A stretch of 64,000 nt of DNA. It comes from Pezizomycotina sp. ARF18 (lineage: Eukaryota; Ascomycota). Under the pieces are notes generated by a model. That model did no database searches and had not been told where the DNA came from. It worked only from the letters and a program-made list of their open reading frames with translations. The position numbers and the translations under genes were made by a program. Positions 12,618 to 24,643 of this stretch are shown here, one piece after another. Location: positions 234,777 to 298,776 of the forward strand of contig AZLU01000002.1 of assembly GCA_002224055.1 (NCBI GenBank), read 5' to 3'. The first letter of the stretch is position 1, and every line of letters begins with the position of its first letter.

Positions 12618-15600
12618 CTATACAGAGGTTTTATACATAATGCAACGCGAAAACGGGAAACAATAACCAAAAAAATACTGAGGGTCTCCAAAGATCGAGA
12701 CAGTCAAGCTCTCCGGCCGAGATGTCCTATATCCGGATTTGGCAGCAAACGCAGCCAAAACCGACGTCTTCATCTCTTCAACACTAGTCACCAACCCGGC
12801 GGTCTCCAAGCTACGCAACAAATTTCTCCTCCGATCAAAGCCTGGCCTCTTCCTTATCTAGCAACTCTTGATACCTCTCAAGTATACCGTCTGAACAGAC
12901 TCTTCATACGATTCGTTTCATTCTCTAGAATCTCTCGAATAGAAGGCACGAGATCTTCTCTGACATTATTCTCGAATCTCCTCGTTGATACGTGCGTATG
13001 CTCTAGGCGCGTTTTGCGTTAACTCCGTGCAGAAGAGCATCGTGCAATCTCGCGGTCACTCCACCTCCTCCTGCATTTAGAATAAATTGCCGATTAGTAT
13101 TCTACGGTGGCAATGGAGGATAATAGCATTTTAGTAAAATACTTACCGCCTACGTTAAGACAAGAGCGGTATTGTATTGGACATAAGCTCGGCCATAAAG
13201 GAACCTGGGCCTCGGGCGGTGTGATATTGGAAGTTTCATTCTAGGAGGGGGATTGGTCAATATTGTCGAGACGGTTCTAAAACTCATATGGAACACACTA
13301 CGTACCTATCAGTTTGCTGCACTAAATCATCAATTTTCGCCAAGGCAGTGCGTATCTGATGCATTCGCGTCCGGTCGTGATCTCTGATGTGTCTGTCTTG
13401 AGTAAAATGTCAGTAAACGGATGACGAGAACATCCGATACGTAAATTGGAATAATATACTTTGTAATATATCGGTTTCGAAGGCTCCAAAAGCGACTTTT
13501 GGCATTTTCTAAGGAATTCTTCCTCCTGAAATTTTTCGAACCGTTTCGGTCCATGCTCTGACTAGCAGCTTATACTCCTCTAGGAGGTCAGAGTTCCAGT
13601 TGATTAACCCAGCGGCCCCCCTACTATAGAAAAACCCATCGCGCTCACACGTTGCTTGAAAAGTTCTATAGTGCTATAGCGAGACGAAAGGGTTAGCAAG
13701 AGGTTTCTACTATAAGTTTGATGGGAATGATCTAGATTCTTACATAAAACCTTCGCCCAATAATCTCTCCACATTTCGCACACGACTTCCGCTTACACTT
13801 CCCTGAACATTCGTTAGCGGCCCTTCTAATGACCTAAATCTGGGAAGTGGGCTCTATATACCTGCAAGTGTTATTAATTCCTCAAGGGGGCCTTCAAATG
13901 ACTCCAAGACATCGAACACTTCTCATCAACGTTCTTTAAAAAAGCGAAAATCAGTATTAGTGCAAAGTTCTCGTGGCTAAATCACAAAATATCTGGAGCG
14001 AGGTTGAAACCAACTTTTTCCAAATCCTCAAAAGCTTTCAAACTTCTTGCGAAGATATACCAGAAGCCTCTATCCCTCCAACTGATTTTTGTCATCAAAA
14101 AGAGCAGCCGTATTGTTCAGGAAACTCATGCAGTCGCCTCTCAGCAGATTATCCAGCTTTTGCTTCAAACGACCATTGACCAAGTCAACACATGCCTTTT
14201 CAATGTTGGTATGCCGGTGTCATGAAGTGTCAGACATCGCGGCATGTGATCGTCTAAGGCGTCGTCCTGTTTGCCACTGAGAACTTCGTAATCGTAGCTC
14301 GACACACAGAAGACGTGGATTTTGAAATCACGACGAATGTCGGAATGGGTAGTCTGAGATGTTCCAGGAGCGCAGCCTTGACTACGCGTTTTGTAGATTC
14401 GTTACGAGCTCTAATGGCACGGCCGCGGAGACTAAGCTCGTTCAGACAGGTTGTGAGCATACTAAAAGACCGGTATCGGCTGAAGGAGGCATGGGAGTTG
14501 ACTTACGTTTGAGTGGTAACTTCTCTCAGCTTTCGTGATTTTTGCCAGTTGCCGCATTTCTTGATGATATCTGCTTTACTTCTCGAAAGTCTAGAAAAAA
14601 ACCACCAATATCGCTGACGTTAGTAGACAACGAGAACCGAAGCTTCTCCATGAATCATGCTATACTTACATCACACTGAGTAACCACGACACTCAACGGT
14701 GTAGACCGCTTGCTGGATTTGATGTCCTATTCCGGTCTGAAACATTTCCGAAAGCGTTGATTCGGATTGTGCGCGCCGCATTGCAGCGACAATGAGGATC
14801 TCATCGCATCTCTTTAGGGCATTAATTGCAATCGCAGCGCGGGCCCTGTTTGCATCGAGTTGGCCTACGCAGATTAGACCTTGTTCACAAAGCTCCCCGG
14901 AATAAATAGCAAGAAACCTTACCGGGAAGGTCGACCAATACCAATCCGTTGATAAGCAGTGGAGAATTGACATACACACTAAATGCATATTAGTATATTG
15001 TAGGGAAAGTGGGATGATTTTAGAAATCATACTTCGTCTTCGACATTATCGGCCACAGGAACGTGTCTTCCGAGTCGAGGTGATAGTCTTTTGCCGATAT
15101 CTCCCTCAGAGCGTCCCTAAACGTTTCTCATCGTCAAACCTAGCATATATGGTTTGACCGAATAATCCCCCGGCCGAACCCTGGTAAGTACCGAACAACC
15201 TGGCGCTGGCGTCGAGACTAGTAGTAAGTTCTTCAATAAGTTTCATGTCATTGGTGCAAAATATCTTGCTTGCGAAGCCCCGGAAAAAGCGACTGAAGCT
15301 TCTTGAAGCCGGAATCCTGAGCCTGAAATACAGCCTGCCCGAGATCGCTCCCGCGCTCCTTCTCGTCCATATACTCGAACTCCCGTATCGCTTTCACAAT
15401 ATCTTTAGCTTCGTTCATCCACTGGTCCCTCGAAATGAACTCAATCTCAACAGCGAAGTCCCGTCCTGCTCGCGGGTTTTCCTATAATTTGTGAGAACGG
15501 ACGTGCAGGCGCCTTCTCCCGAGGACGGGGCTATCTCCTCTTTCCCGAGGAGAGAATTGATCAGCGTGCTTTTGCCTGTTCCGCTATTTCCAAAATGCCA

Positions 15601-16431
15601 CCCTTATTTCATGTCCTTCGTTGCAGCGCTCCTTTAATCGCGCGGATTCTCGCTTCATCCAGCCTACGAAAGAAGGGAGCGCTGATTGTTCTCTCCCCGC
15701 AGTTGCGGTATTGACTTTTGTTTCCGCCGCAGCAAGAAAACCCTTGAATCTCTCCGAGCGTTCATGAAACCTTCAAGTGTCTCATCCGTTTCCACTTCCA
15801 TCAATTCCGGAAGCCCACCCCAGTACGCACTGGCGGAAGAACCGACGGCAGATTCACCGCCGATGTCACTTTGCAATTCTAAGTCTTCCATATCTTCAGC
15901 GAGATACTCAATAGCGCCATCCCTGCGACGACTTGGACCGACACCGGCCGATCGGGTTTCGGATCTCGTACCGCGTCGTGTAGGTGTTCCAGTGGTGCTG
16001 CTGCTCTCCGAACCGGAATCTCTGTCCTCGATCGGCTTGGGGCGTTGCGGCGGTTCCGATCCGGCTCTAAATTGAAGTTCGATCTCGGAGGCGTAATAGG
16101 ATCCGAATGGCCTTCGGGTGGTTCTGAAGCGCGCGCAGCGAGCGGTGCATCGGGGTGGCGATAATGAACTCCGCGGGGAAGAACATACCGCTCGGCGTCG
16201 ATAGATGGAGCCCTCGTGTGCTCCTACCGCTTGAAATTCCGGATATTGACGGCTCGGTCGATACGACCGTGTTTGATCGCGATGGGGTAGTGACGGTTTC
16301 GGAGGCGTGGATATCGCGAGGTTGTCGATGCCGTAATCGGTACCGGCATCGCTTGCGATTTCGTCGTCCGTAGCGGCAGGGGTCGTTCGCCGACTGGAGT
16401 CGGTAGTACTCGAAATGACAGCCAGCGTCAT
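12618..16431 (-). CDS. dynamin/SLIP-GC-like large GTPase, copy 1
   Basis: The start is the ATG at 16431. A disordered N-terminus rich in Ser/Arg/Glu contains RRDGAIEYLAEDMEDLELQ, shared with copy 2. The GTPase core follows: G1 GNSGTGKSTLINSLL (15565-15591 for the P-loop), G2 region EIAPSSGEGACTSVLTNYR, G3 LVLVDLPG split by a 58-nt intron (14865-14922) from QLDANRARAAIAINALKRC, and G4 TQCD followed at once by another intron. The helical C-terminal half includes LRGRAIRARNEST, FKIHVFCVSSYDYEVLSG, TGIPTLKRH, INWNSDLLEEYKLLVRAW, RYQELLDKEEARL and LRSLETAGLVTSVEEM. Domain order fits large dynamin-type GTPases resembling nuclear GTPase SLIP-GC; the fungal function is unknown. Frame breaks occur throughout, one just before the P-loop, where TTTTGG probably stands for a longer run. 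Copy 2 lies head to head 2 kb away. Confidence 0.7.
14865..14922 (-). other. intron within the G3 motif of GTPase copy 1
   Basis: 58 nt, gtaagg...tag. It splits the Gly codon of DLPG in phase 1, so the spliced product reads DLPGQLDANRAR. Copy 2 has an intron at exactly the same place. Confidence 0.8.
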
Positions 16432-16620
16432 TGTCTAATCGTGAGGATCCTGTCAAAAAATATTTGTCTATTTACCAAATTAACAATATTCTTCCTTCGA
16501 CGAGATCTTTTAATTCGATTATGTTCCGTAATTAATCTGACAATAATATTTCAGTAGTTCAGAGTGTATATCTACAGGAGGTATTCGGGGGTTTAGAAGG
16601 CTTTTAAAACAGAATCCCAT

Positions 16621-17002
16621 TCACTTGCCTCGCTTCTCATAACCACTGTCAGTGTATGCAAGAGAAGCTCCATGTTTTTTCACAGCCTTTCCGCTCTCGA
16701 GGAAAAACATGCATTCTTCGCTACGGTTAAAATACGGCTGTAATAGAACTCTCATTTGAGAATCGTGACTCGAAGCAGCAATGCATGCAGAAAGCGCCGG
16801 AAAAGCTCGCCTCGGAAGGTGTATAACTTGGCGGCTGCTGAAGTCCTTGACCATGACAGGCTAATCTTACACAAGTGGGGGTCATGCGGCGTGACCAATC
16901 GGGGAGCTGCGGAGTCGAAGCCGTCAGACGCTGCCGAACTTCCGCCTCAGCCTCGTAGACGCTTCTTCTCAAAAGATGTCTCTCAAAAATGTCACTAATC
17001 AC
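16621..17002 (-). CDS. coding-like minus-strand ORFs upstream of GTPase copy 1
   Basis: Two overlapping minus-strand frames read as one protein-like segment across a frame change: EAEAEVRQRLTASTPQLPDW, then VKDFSSRQVIHLPRRAFPAL, ending TDSGYEKRGK at 16621. The translation is not low-complexity. It lies about 190 bp upstream of the copy 1 start on the same strand, so it could be a small separate gene or an upstream exon of copy 1. No family recognised; the existence of the gene is uncertain. Confidence 0.3.
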
Positions 17003-18120
17003 ACGATACAGGCTAATAACAAGGCTGCGAAGAGAAAAAAAATTATATATGAAACGACTTGTTTCTATTTTTGTTTATATAAAATTATGCAACCGTTAAT
17101 GTGTCAATAGCCAGGTGTTCGGTATTGTAAACCGACGATGTGTTCTCCTTTCCTCATCTTGTTCCTCTGGCCCCTGTGTGAACATTCGGGGGTTTACGAC
17201 AACAGTGTCCAGGGGGTCGGGAGTGTGCTGGTTTCTGTTTCCCATCCACAAGAGGCAGCTAAGATTGATATGTGGCGCCATTGGCGCCTAATATAAACCC
17301 TGGGGGGGGGGCTTTAACCGGGGGTTCTATTTAAATCTGACGAATTGCTGCCAGATCTATAAATGCCATGCATGTGAACTGCTGTCTAGGATGTTCTTCG
17401 TCTTAATCTTGGGTGCCTAATGTGTATATTTGTGTTTTCCTTTAATAAATGTATCGCACATCCTGATGATTCAGACTTATAATCTTGAGTCTTTAGGAAT
17501 TGCTGTACTTTCAGTCTCAAGATTGGAATATATCTGATAAAGAATGTTCGGAGAGATCGCCTTACTTGCTGTAACATCATTGGATTGCTGCCGCTATTGA
17601 ATATCTCCTTCATAAATACAACCTATACCGGAAATTAATTAAGAATTGTATAGCGGGTGAGAATATAGAATATTCCGCGTCGCCCCATCTCTAAGTATTT
17701 ATATATGTGGCGAAAGTGGCGCTTGAGGCGGGTCTAACTTTTTGACTTCCAGTGCGGAAGGGAGTGTTTAGTACATCGCCGGTTGATGGTAGCGCCAGGG
17801 GGTGGGTCTCGCCCTGTCGTTATATGGGTACGGGATAATCAAAGGTTGGCATCTCCAAAGCTGGTAACGCTTAGCGTCTTATACATTAAAGTTCTAAGAT
17901 TTTCACACAAGTCTACGCAATACCTCCCTAAGAACTTGTAGCACGGGGCGGCTAGATAATGAAAGTACTTCATCTCATTCTCCACTATGTGCGGAAGATG
18001 ATCAGTCTTCCTTCCGGTCTGTCACCGGGAGATCCACATCTACTGATAAACGGTGAGGCAGATTTATAATCACGATGATCGAGAATTATGCTTTGTATAG
18101 AATTGTTAGCTACACCCCCT
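17003..18120. other. spacer between the divergent GTPase genes
   Basis: Contains a G10 run at 17302-17311 and a minus-strand frame at 17386-17613 (LRTFFIRYIPILRLKVQQFL) of unknown meaning. Probably carries promoter sequence; no clear element was identified. Confidence 0.45.
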
Positions 18121-18480
18121 TCAAAAAGACGCGCTGCGTTCTTTTATCAGGTAGGGTCTTTCGATTGCTTGCTCAAAGCGCCCTTGAGATGACGGATCGG
18201 CAAAATCGAAACCCACCTTGAGTAAGATTACTCTGCCGCTTGCTTTTTTTTTGTTGTCAGCCGTTCTACCAAGTCGAAACGTAATCCATGGTTGCATGCC
18301 TTCCTCTTTGGCTGTCAAGGCTAGATCCTCCTGAAAGAGGTCAGAAAATGCGGCATCACTCATATATACGAAAAGCAGGTTTTCTCTTTTCCAAGAAAAG
18401 AAAAAGCTGGATCGGTCTTCAGAGCAGCGAATGATTGCTGGTTATATAGTTGACTTACCCACCCGCCCAGAACTATTTCG
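18121..18480 (-). CDS. small hypothetical protein between the GTPase genes
   Basis: Two minus-strand frames join across one base: VLGGWVSQLYNQQSFAALKT and DPAFSFLGKEKTCFSY, then MSDAAFSDLFQEDLALTAKE, MQPWITFRLGRTADNKKKAS and GRVILLKVGFDFADPSSQGR, ending at 18121 (RSASF). Composition and regular alternation are those of a folded protein rather than a chance frame. No family recognised. It lies between the two divergent GTPase copies and may overlap the uncertain 5' end of copy 2 on the opposite strand. Confidence 0.4.
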
Positions 18481-18736
18481 AAAATTATCAAGCATCGAAT
18501 ATACCGTGGTCGCAAATTAATTCTATATCTCAAGATCAAAGGTATCCGATATCAAACAAGTCAGAAACCACTACGAGTCCAAACAGAGTAGAGATCCTTT
18601 CTCTCGACATCCAACATTCCAGAAACCAGCGAAAGCCGTTATTTGATCCGTTGAAGTCAATTATTAGAGTTACAAGAAGGAAGTCCTCTCGCCATGACAC
18701 GAAGTCGATTGCTGGCTCCTTCAAACTCGAACACAA

Positions 18737-21700
18737 GTGGCCACACTCCCCGCTGGCAGTTCTCTCGATGGCGATGGAAATGCGAACCAAGCCAATGCTG
18801 CCACTGAGAGTATATTCAACTTTACTAGCCAGAAAGGTTTATCCTCTACTAGCCAGACAGGTTTATCCTCTACTAGCCAGACAAGTTTATCCTCTACCTC
18901 AACTCTATTCGGGGATCAATATTTCCACTTACCGCAAGCTTCCCTATCACCAGCGCCCATATACACCGCCCGGGTGCGAGCTCAAGTCGCCATAGCACGC
19001 CTGCCAGCACCTTAGACGGCGAAGGGGGTGAGAGCAGCGCCAGAAACTCCTACGGTACAGGTCACACAAACCTATTCACCCATCCGAGAAGAGTTTTACG
19101 CCTTCCCGGTCAAACACCGGCGCTTCTGAATCTGATACAGCAAGCCTGCTGAGTGATCAGTATGCTATCTCGAACCGTTCATCGTCGCTACCCCATCGAA
19201 ACGACGTGTTTCAAAATCAAATCGACCGCTCAATACCGCTGCGAAATTACCTAACTGTGCCACATCAGCTCCACCTGAGCCGGTGCAGGCGCCTTCTAGA
19301 CCAAGGGCGTCCAGCTCAACGATACCACTATTTTCGAGCGCTTAGGTGGCGCGAGTACACCTGTTCCGCCATTAATCGCCGGCGGGAATGCTACGTCTCA
19401 TAGTAGCTCACCTCCGCCACCCCAAGGCTTTTCCGGGGCGCTTCAGAACACCCGCGGCGGCCTCAGACTCCTTCGAGTTTACATTCGAAGCATCGCGGCC
19501 GGCGACTAAAAACCCCAAGACAAGGACCCTGAGCAGCCTAGCCAGCCTATCAACAGGTCCAAAACGCCGATGCGGAGTGTTCCGGGGCTGGGCACTAGAA
19601 TTGTAACTAAATCGGCCAGCATCAGCCCTGCCCATCAAAGGGACGGCGGAATAGATTACCTGGCTGCCGATATGGGGGAGCTAAAACTGAACGGTGAGGA
19701 TATTGAAGGAGCTAGGCGCTTCGACGAGGCATCCAACTGGTTTTTCAGTGCAGCTAAATCTAGCAGTCAAAGCGCGAAGAGAGCCGAGAACAGGGCCGAG
19801 GAACCTGTAACCTCAAAACATCAAGCAGGCGCAAGACATGGTGCTATAGGGACGTTACCGCTGAGTCTCTTACCGATAAAATGAGGAGGGTAAATTTACA
19901 AGGGATGACGATGCACCAGCAGAAGACGCAGCTTCGAGCCAATCCAGCGAGCCGTCGGAATATAGCGAGTACAGCGATGACGGGTCCCTCGAGGTACTGT
20001 TCGCGTGAAGAGGGACTTGGGAGAGTTCCTCAGAAAATTAGAGACAGAACTCAGCTCCGCAACGCGCCGCTTAGAGCCCCCATCTCTTCCGCCCTTCGTT
20101 GATTTCATAAGACAACGGGCTATCGACTTGAAGAAAATCTGCAGCGAGAAACAGGAGGACGTAAAAGTCGCATTTCTTGGTGTCAGCGGCCATGGTAAAA
20201 GCTCTTTAATTAACTCCCTCCTGGCAAACGAGAGATAGCCCCGTCGGCCGGTGATGGTCACGCTTGCACGTCTGTTCTTACGCATTATAGGGCATGCCGT
20301 GGGATAGATGGTAACTTTGCAGTTGAGGTTAAATTTATCTCTAAGTCACAATGGCTCGCCGAAGCGAAAGAGATCCTCAGATCAATTAAAGCATATGATT
20401 CCATGACAGAGGAAGAACGCTGTGGAGAGGTCGGGAAGGGGATCGGCGAACAGCGGAAGTCTGGCATTGAAAAATTAAAGCTACTCTTTCCTCAGATAGA
20501 TATGGAGCAGGTCAACAAACGGGAAATGCAGTATATCGAGAAACTTACATCCGGGTTAGATAGGACAGCAAAGCTGTTCGAAACCGCATGGTGGAGCTCA
20601 TCGGAAGATATTCGGTGAAACTATTTACGCGAAATTTAGTGACGAGAGAAGCTTCACCAAGGCCCTCAGGAAAATCTCGATCACTAACCGCACAATAACC
20701 TAAGAGCAGGAGCTCTATATCCGATAATGTTGGAGGCAAAGTAAGTGCCCATCTAAGACGCGTCTAACCACAACCGCCAGCTAACGGGTTTACTTGCTAT
20801 CCTATTATAATTATCTAGCGTCTATGTCAACTCCTCGTTACTTGAAAATGGACTAGTGTTAGTCGATCTACCTGGTACGTACGAGCTCCATCAATTTATG
20901 AAACTCCTGAAGTATACAAATTACTCATCTCACATCTTAGGGCAACTTGATGTTAACAAGGCACGGGCTGCCGTTGCGATTGACGCTCTCAGGACTTGCG
21001 AGGAGATCGTCGTCGTTTCCACTTTTGACAGGGTTGAAACTGCGACAAGCCTTACTAAGATCTTTGAGAAAGGCGTTCTTCACCAGATTAAGCAGTATGG
21101 TTTGCAACGGCTAAGCGTGGCGATTACCAAGTGCGATGTAAGAATGGCAAAGCCTATTTCCACCCGTGAATTATTATTACTTAAACATAAAGACATTTGA
21201 AACAAATATCTAATTTTCACAGATTTTCACCGTCGATAATGCAACGTTAGTTGAAAAGTGGGGTAGGAAGTTAGGAATCACTGAAGAGGACCTCGAAAGA
21301 ATGTCAACGGCGGATCGCAGGAAGTATGCCACAACGCCCTGTAACGGTAACTTTTCAAAGAACCTCTTTAGCTTATTTTCCCAATAGGATTCGAGGCCGC
21401 GCGCTACGGCTCCGAAACAGCGCAACCCAGGACGCTGTGCGCAAGAACCTCGGTGATCAGTTACGAGAAATTAACCCAGACAACCACCTCCGTTTCGAGC
21501 TTGATGTCTTTTGTGTTTCCAGTCTCGACTATGACTGCCTAACTCATGGGAAAATGGGGAGCCTTGAAGATCATGTTGTTCGCTGTACGGGTCGAGAGGA
21601 CACAGGGATTCCGTCCCTGCAGAAGCACTGCATGAACATGGTTGATAAACGATTAAGGCACAAGCTCTGCGGATTTCTAAATGGAGATTGTATGCCGTTT

Positions 21701-21975
21701 CTCGATGATTTAATGGCGTTTTTTGATAATGAGAACTACTTGGACGACCTCGAAGCGTCTGGTATCAGCTCGCAGGAGATTCTGGATGCGTTAGAAACTA
21801 TGAAAGAGGTTTGATATACCAAGAGAAATGCCTTAAAACCCTACAGTACAGGTCTGTCTAACTCAAAAATTCAATCTTTATAGAATCTCAGAAATAAGTC
21901 TCCGAAACGATAGGCTCACTTCGTGCTCCACTCGAAGATCTGATAGCAATCTCTGGTATTAGAGACCTCAGAACT

Positions 21976-22006
<31 letters not shown>

Positions 22007-23244
22007 CATGCTAATATCGTCAAAGAAACTTGCACATGGGAATCTTGCGACAAGTGTGGCGAAATCGCTGACGTGGCAGTTGGTATGTGAAACTCCGGAA
22101 AAAGTTCATGAGTTTATGATAATGGTTCATTGTTAACACATGCCGATCGGTTTTATAGCACCATCGTAAGTGTTAATCGAATAACTTCACCTCGTGATCA
22201 AAGAGCTCAATACTGATAAATGACAGTCACATTCTGGAGCGTCTGCGAAAACAATGGCTGCTTTAGAAGCTCGGGGCAGCAGGGCTTGTGGACTGGAACT
22301 CTGACCTATTAGAAGAGTACCGTCCGTTAGTTCGGGCATGGACGAGGCGGTTCGACGAATTCATGAACCGGCCTTTGTGGACGAGATATAAGGAAGAATT
22401 ATTAGAGGTTTTTCAGGGCGGTATTCTAGGAGGTATCCTTCTTTTCTTAGTTACAACCTGTCGCCGGAAACAAGTTCTCACATACTGACTTTTACCGTAG
22501 ACAAACACGTAAACGACCGCACAACCATTAATCAAATAAAGACCGCACTTAGCAAGATCGAAGATTTACTCAAGCAAAAAGAGAGGTTTGTCATGCTATT
22601 AACTAACACATAGCATAGTCTATGAGAGCTTAGCTAATATTTCCCGGATGGTGGTAAGATCGATACGTTGTAAATTTTCCCAGCCAGCAGGACCCTCTTC
22701 ACTGATGGGAAGCTTATGTCAGATGCCTACGAAGCATGCCTCGAAGTAGCAGGTATATCCTCAGACCTATCATCGATCATCTTTCGTCTCCCTTTTAAGA
22801 TAATAACTAAATGGCCAATTGTAAACTCAAGGCGGCAGGGGCGTGACTCGGCGACAGCGGGTTGCCATTCAAAATGAAGTCAGAGATCGCGGCCCTAGAG
22901 CCTATAGGCTCCTCCACAATATAATCGAAGATAACGTCGATCTGGAGATCTTGTGTCCGATCCAAGACATTTTAGAAGAGATGATGAAGCTTCAGATACA
23001 ATCTATCGACGTTGTTTATCTTCAAAGCTACCGAGAACGTTTGAACCACGAAGAAGCCAACATACAGTGTAGGAGGAAGATTTTGGGAAGGCTGCAGAGA
23101 GCTGGTATGCTTGACGAAGTTGAAAATATGACGAGGAAATTGAATGCTGCCTTGGAGAACCATGTGCGCAGCCCTCGCCTGACGTTGTATAAAATTGCCT
23201 TTTTGTATATCTATAATGAGGGACTCCTTCGCCCTTTTCTGTAA
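18737..23244 (+). CDS. dynamin/SLIP-GC-like large GTPase, copy 2
   Basis: The 5' end is uncertain. The disordered N-terminus carries an 8-residue repeat (TSQTGLSS type, 18824-18895) and then RDGGIDYLAADMGELKL, as in copy 1. The GTPase core is VAFLGVSGHGKSSLINSLL (P-loop 20179-20205), EIAPSAGDGHACTSVLTHYR, LVDLPG with an intron (20875-20940), QLDVNKARAAVAIDALRTC, and ITKCD (G4, 21126-21137) followed by an intron (21138-21222). The C-terminal half is helical: RGRALRLRNSATQDAVRK, FELDVFCVSSLDYDCLTHGK, TGIPSLQKHCMNMVDKRLR, VDWNSDLLEEYRPLVRAWTR, IQCRRKILGRLQRAGMLDEV, ending EGLLRPFL. Identity to copy 1 is high in the GTPase core and spread through the helical part, and two intron positions are shared, so the two arose by duplication. 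One frame change follows LLANER. A T26 run (21981-22006) lies between exons. GTP binding is well supported; the cellular role is unknown. Confidence 0.75.
18824..18895 (+). repeat. 24-bp coding minisatellite, 3 units
   Basis: Three tandem 24-bp units beginning actagccaga, at 18824-18847, 18848-18871 and 18872-18895, with two base changes among them. Twenty-four is a multiple of three, so copy-number change preserves frame and adds or removes eight residues in the N-terminal tail of GTPase copy 2. Confidence 0.95.
20875..20940 (+). other. intron within the G3 motif of GTPase copy 2
   Basis: 66 nt, gtacgt...cttag, phase 1. It yields DLPGQLDVNKAR and is positionally identical to the copy 1 intron at 14865-14922. 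Confidence 0.8.
21138..21222 (+). other. intron after the G4 motif of GTPase copy 2
   Basis: 85 nt, gtaaga...cacag. It starts directly after the Asp codon of TKCD and joins to IFTVDNATLVEKWG. Copy 1 has gtaagt at the same position after TQCD. Confidence 0.75.
21981..22006 (+). repeat. T26 run
   Basis: Twenty-six consecutive T in a non-coding interval between exons of GTPase copy 2. Confidence 0.97.
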
Positions 23245-23496
23245 GACTGTTTCTCCTTCTCTACGTCTTTTCCCGTATAAATTTGTTTCTATATTAGTCT
23301 ATTTCGATCCCTACTATCTCCAAAAAAAAAAGAAAAGAAAAGAAAAAAAAACCAGTTAGCTCTTGATGGTCCGCTTTGAAACAATAATACAGTGACGAAA
23401 CATTATGACTAAAATCTTGAGACCTAAGTAAACGTGAACCCAGGAGTATGATAATAGTTTAATTGGATGGGTAATGATGAGGACAGAAACTATCAG

Positions 23497-24480
23497 CTAC
23501 TTTGGAAGTTGCCCCAATATGATTTTAGATAAATAGCTATATCGTGGTATTATCCTGAGCGCCGGGATTAATAAAGCCCCACAGTACGCCATCTTATCGA
23601 TGTGCTCTCTCTCCCGCAACGGAATAGAAGGGTTATGCTGCTGTAAGAGGCGTTCGTGATCCTTGGTGGAGGTTCCTGGGAGGGTTGACAATTTTCTCTT
23701 CGATGTGTTGACGATAAGAGGCTGTAGTTGACGAAAGTACCGTCTCAATTGTTGGATTTTATTTACAGAGTATTCTATTTTGAATCTGTTTATTTATTCT
23801 ATTTATTCATTAATACTCCGTAAAATGCCTACCTCGTGAACCTCCTCGCAATCCCCCGATCTACCCAATCGATTTGACCCAAGCTTATCCCTCTCCTTCA
23901 TCTCCTTCCAATACCTATCCCAAACCTTATTAGCAGCCCTCTCCTCTCCGCCGTCGAGCACTAATCTTGGACAGCTCCCTCCTAACGCCCATCTCCTTCA
24001 ACTTCTCCCCGAAAGACCCAGCATTCAAAACGGCCCATTCGGCAAACTCAACCTCCACGGCGCAAACCCGTACAGCTTGCTATCGTCAAACCCCGTTAAA
24101 TCCCACCCAACCCATCCAAAAACGCCTCCAGCATCTTCTGTGCGATCTCCCCGGTATCTCGAATACCCGCTTCATCCGGTCATCGCCGTGCTTCGATTTC
24201 TCCTGCTTGCTGATTTCCCTGTCGTGGAATATCCGCCTCGCGTAGGAATAACCGGACTCGACGTTGTACACGAATAGGAAGCGCGGCTTGAAAGCGACAG
24301 GGTGGTGGACGCTCAAGTGGAAGGTATTCGGAATACGTTGTCCAACTTCGTAGAGAAAATTGCCTTGTCGTCGTAGCATTCGGCGACGCAGCGGGGCATC
24401 CGGGTTGCTTCAAGGTCTTTCCAGAGAGTTCTTTGGCCATAGATTTCGCGAAGGCTTGCTGCTCTTTCAGGGGGCTGTTA
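23497..24480 (-). CDS. hypothetical protein
   Basis: Minus-strand segments across frame changes: SLREIYGQRTLWKDLEATRM and PRCVAECYDDKA, then LSVHHPVAFKPRFLFVYNVE, SGYSYARRIFHDREISKQEK, RDTGEIAQKMLEAFLDGLGG, VEVEFAEWAVLNAGSFGEKL and KEMGVRRELSKI, then DRYWKEMKERDKLGSNRLG. After a probable intron (gtaggc...) comes the last exon (RYFRQLQPLIVNTSKRKL) to PRYSYLSKIILGQLPK at 23497. The protein looks globular and charged. No family recognised. It directly follows the coiled-coil gene on the same strand and could be its C-terminal part if the stop at 24644 is an error. Confidence 0.45.
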
Positions 24481-24643
24481 CTTGTGTGCCTTGATTAGTA
24501 TCAGTCTTGTATATTCAAATTCGCTTAAACGGATATAGAGAAACACATCGCAAATAAATGTAGAAGAAAGAATTATGTGACGCCTGGCCTTCATACCGAT
24601 TATACTCGCGCTCGAGAGGATGCACACCATCGTCTTCATCCTT

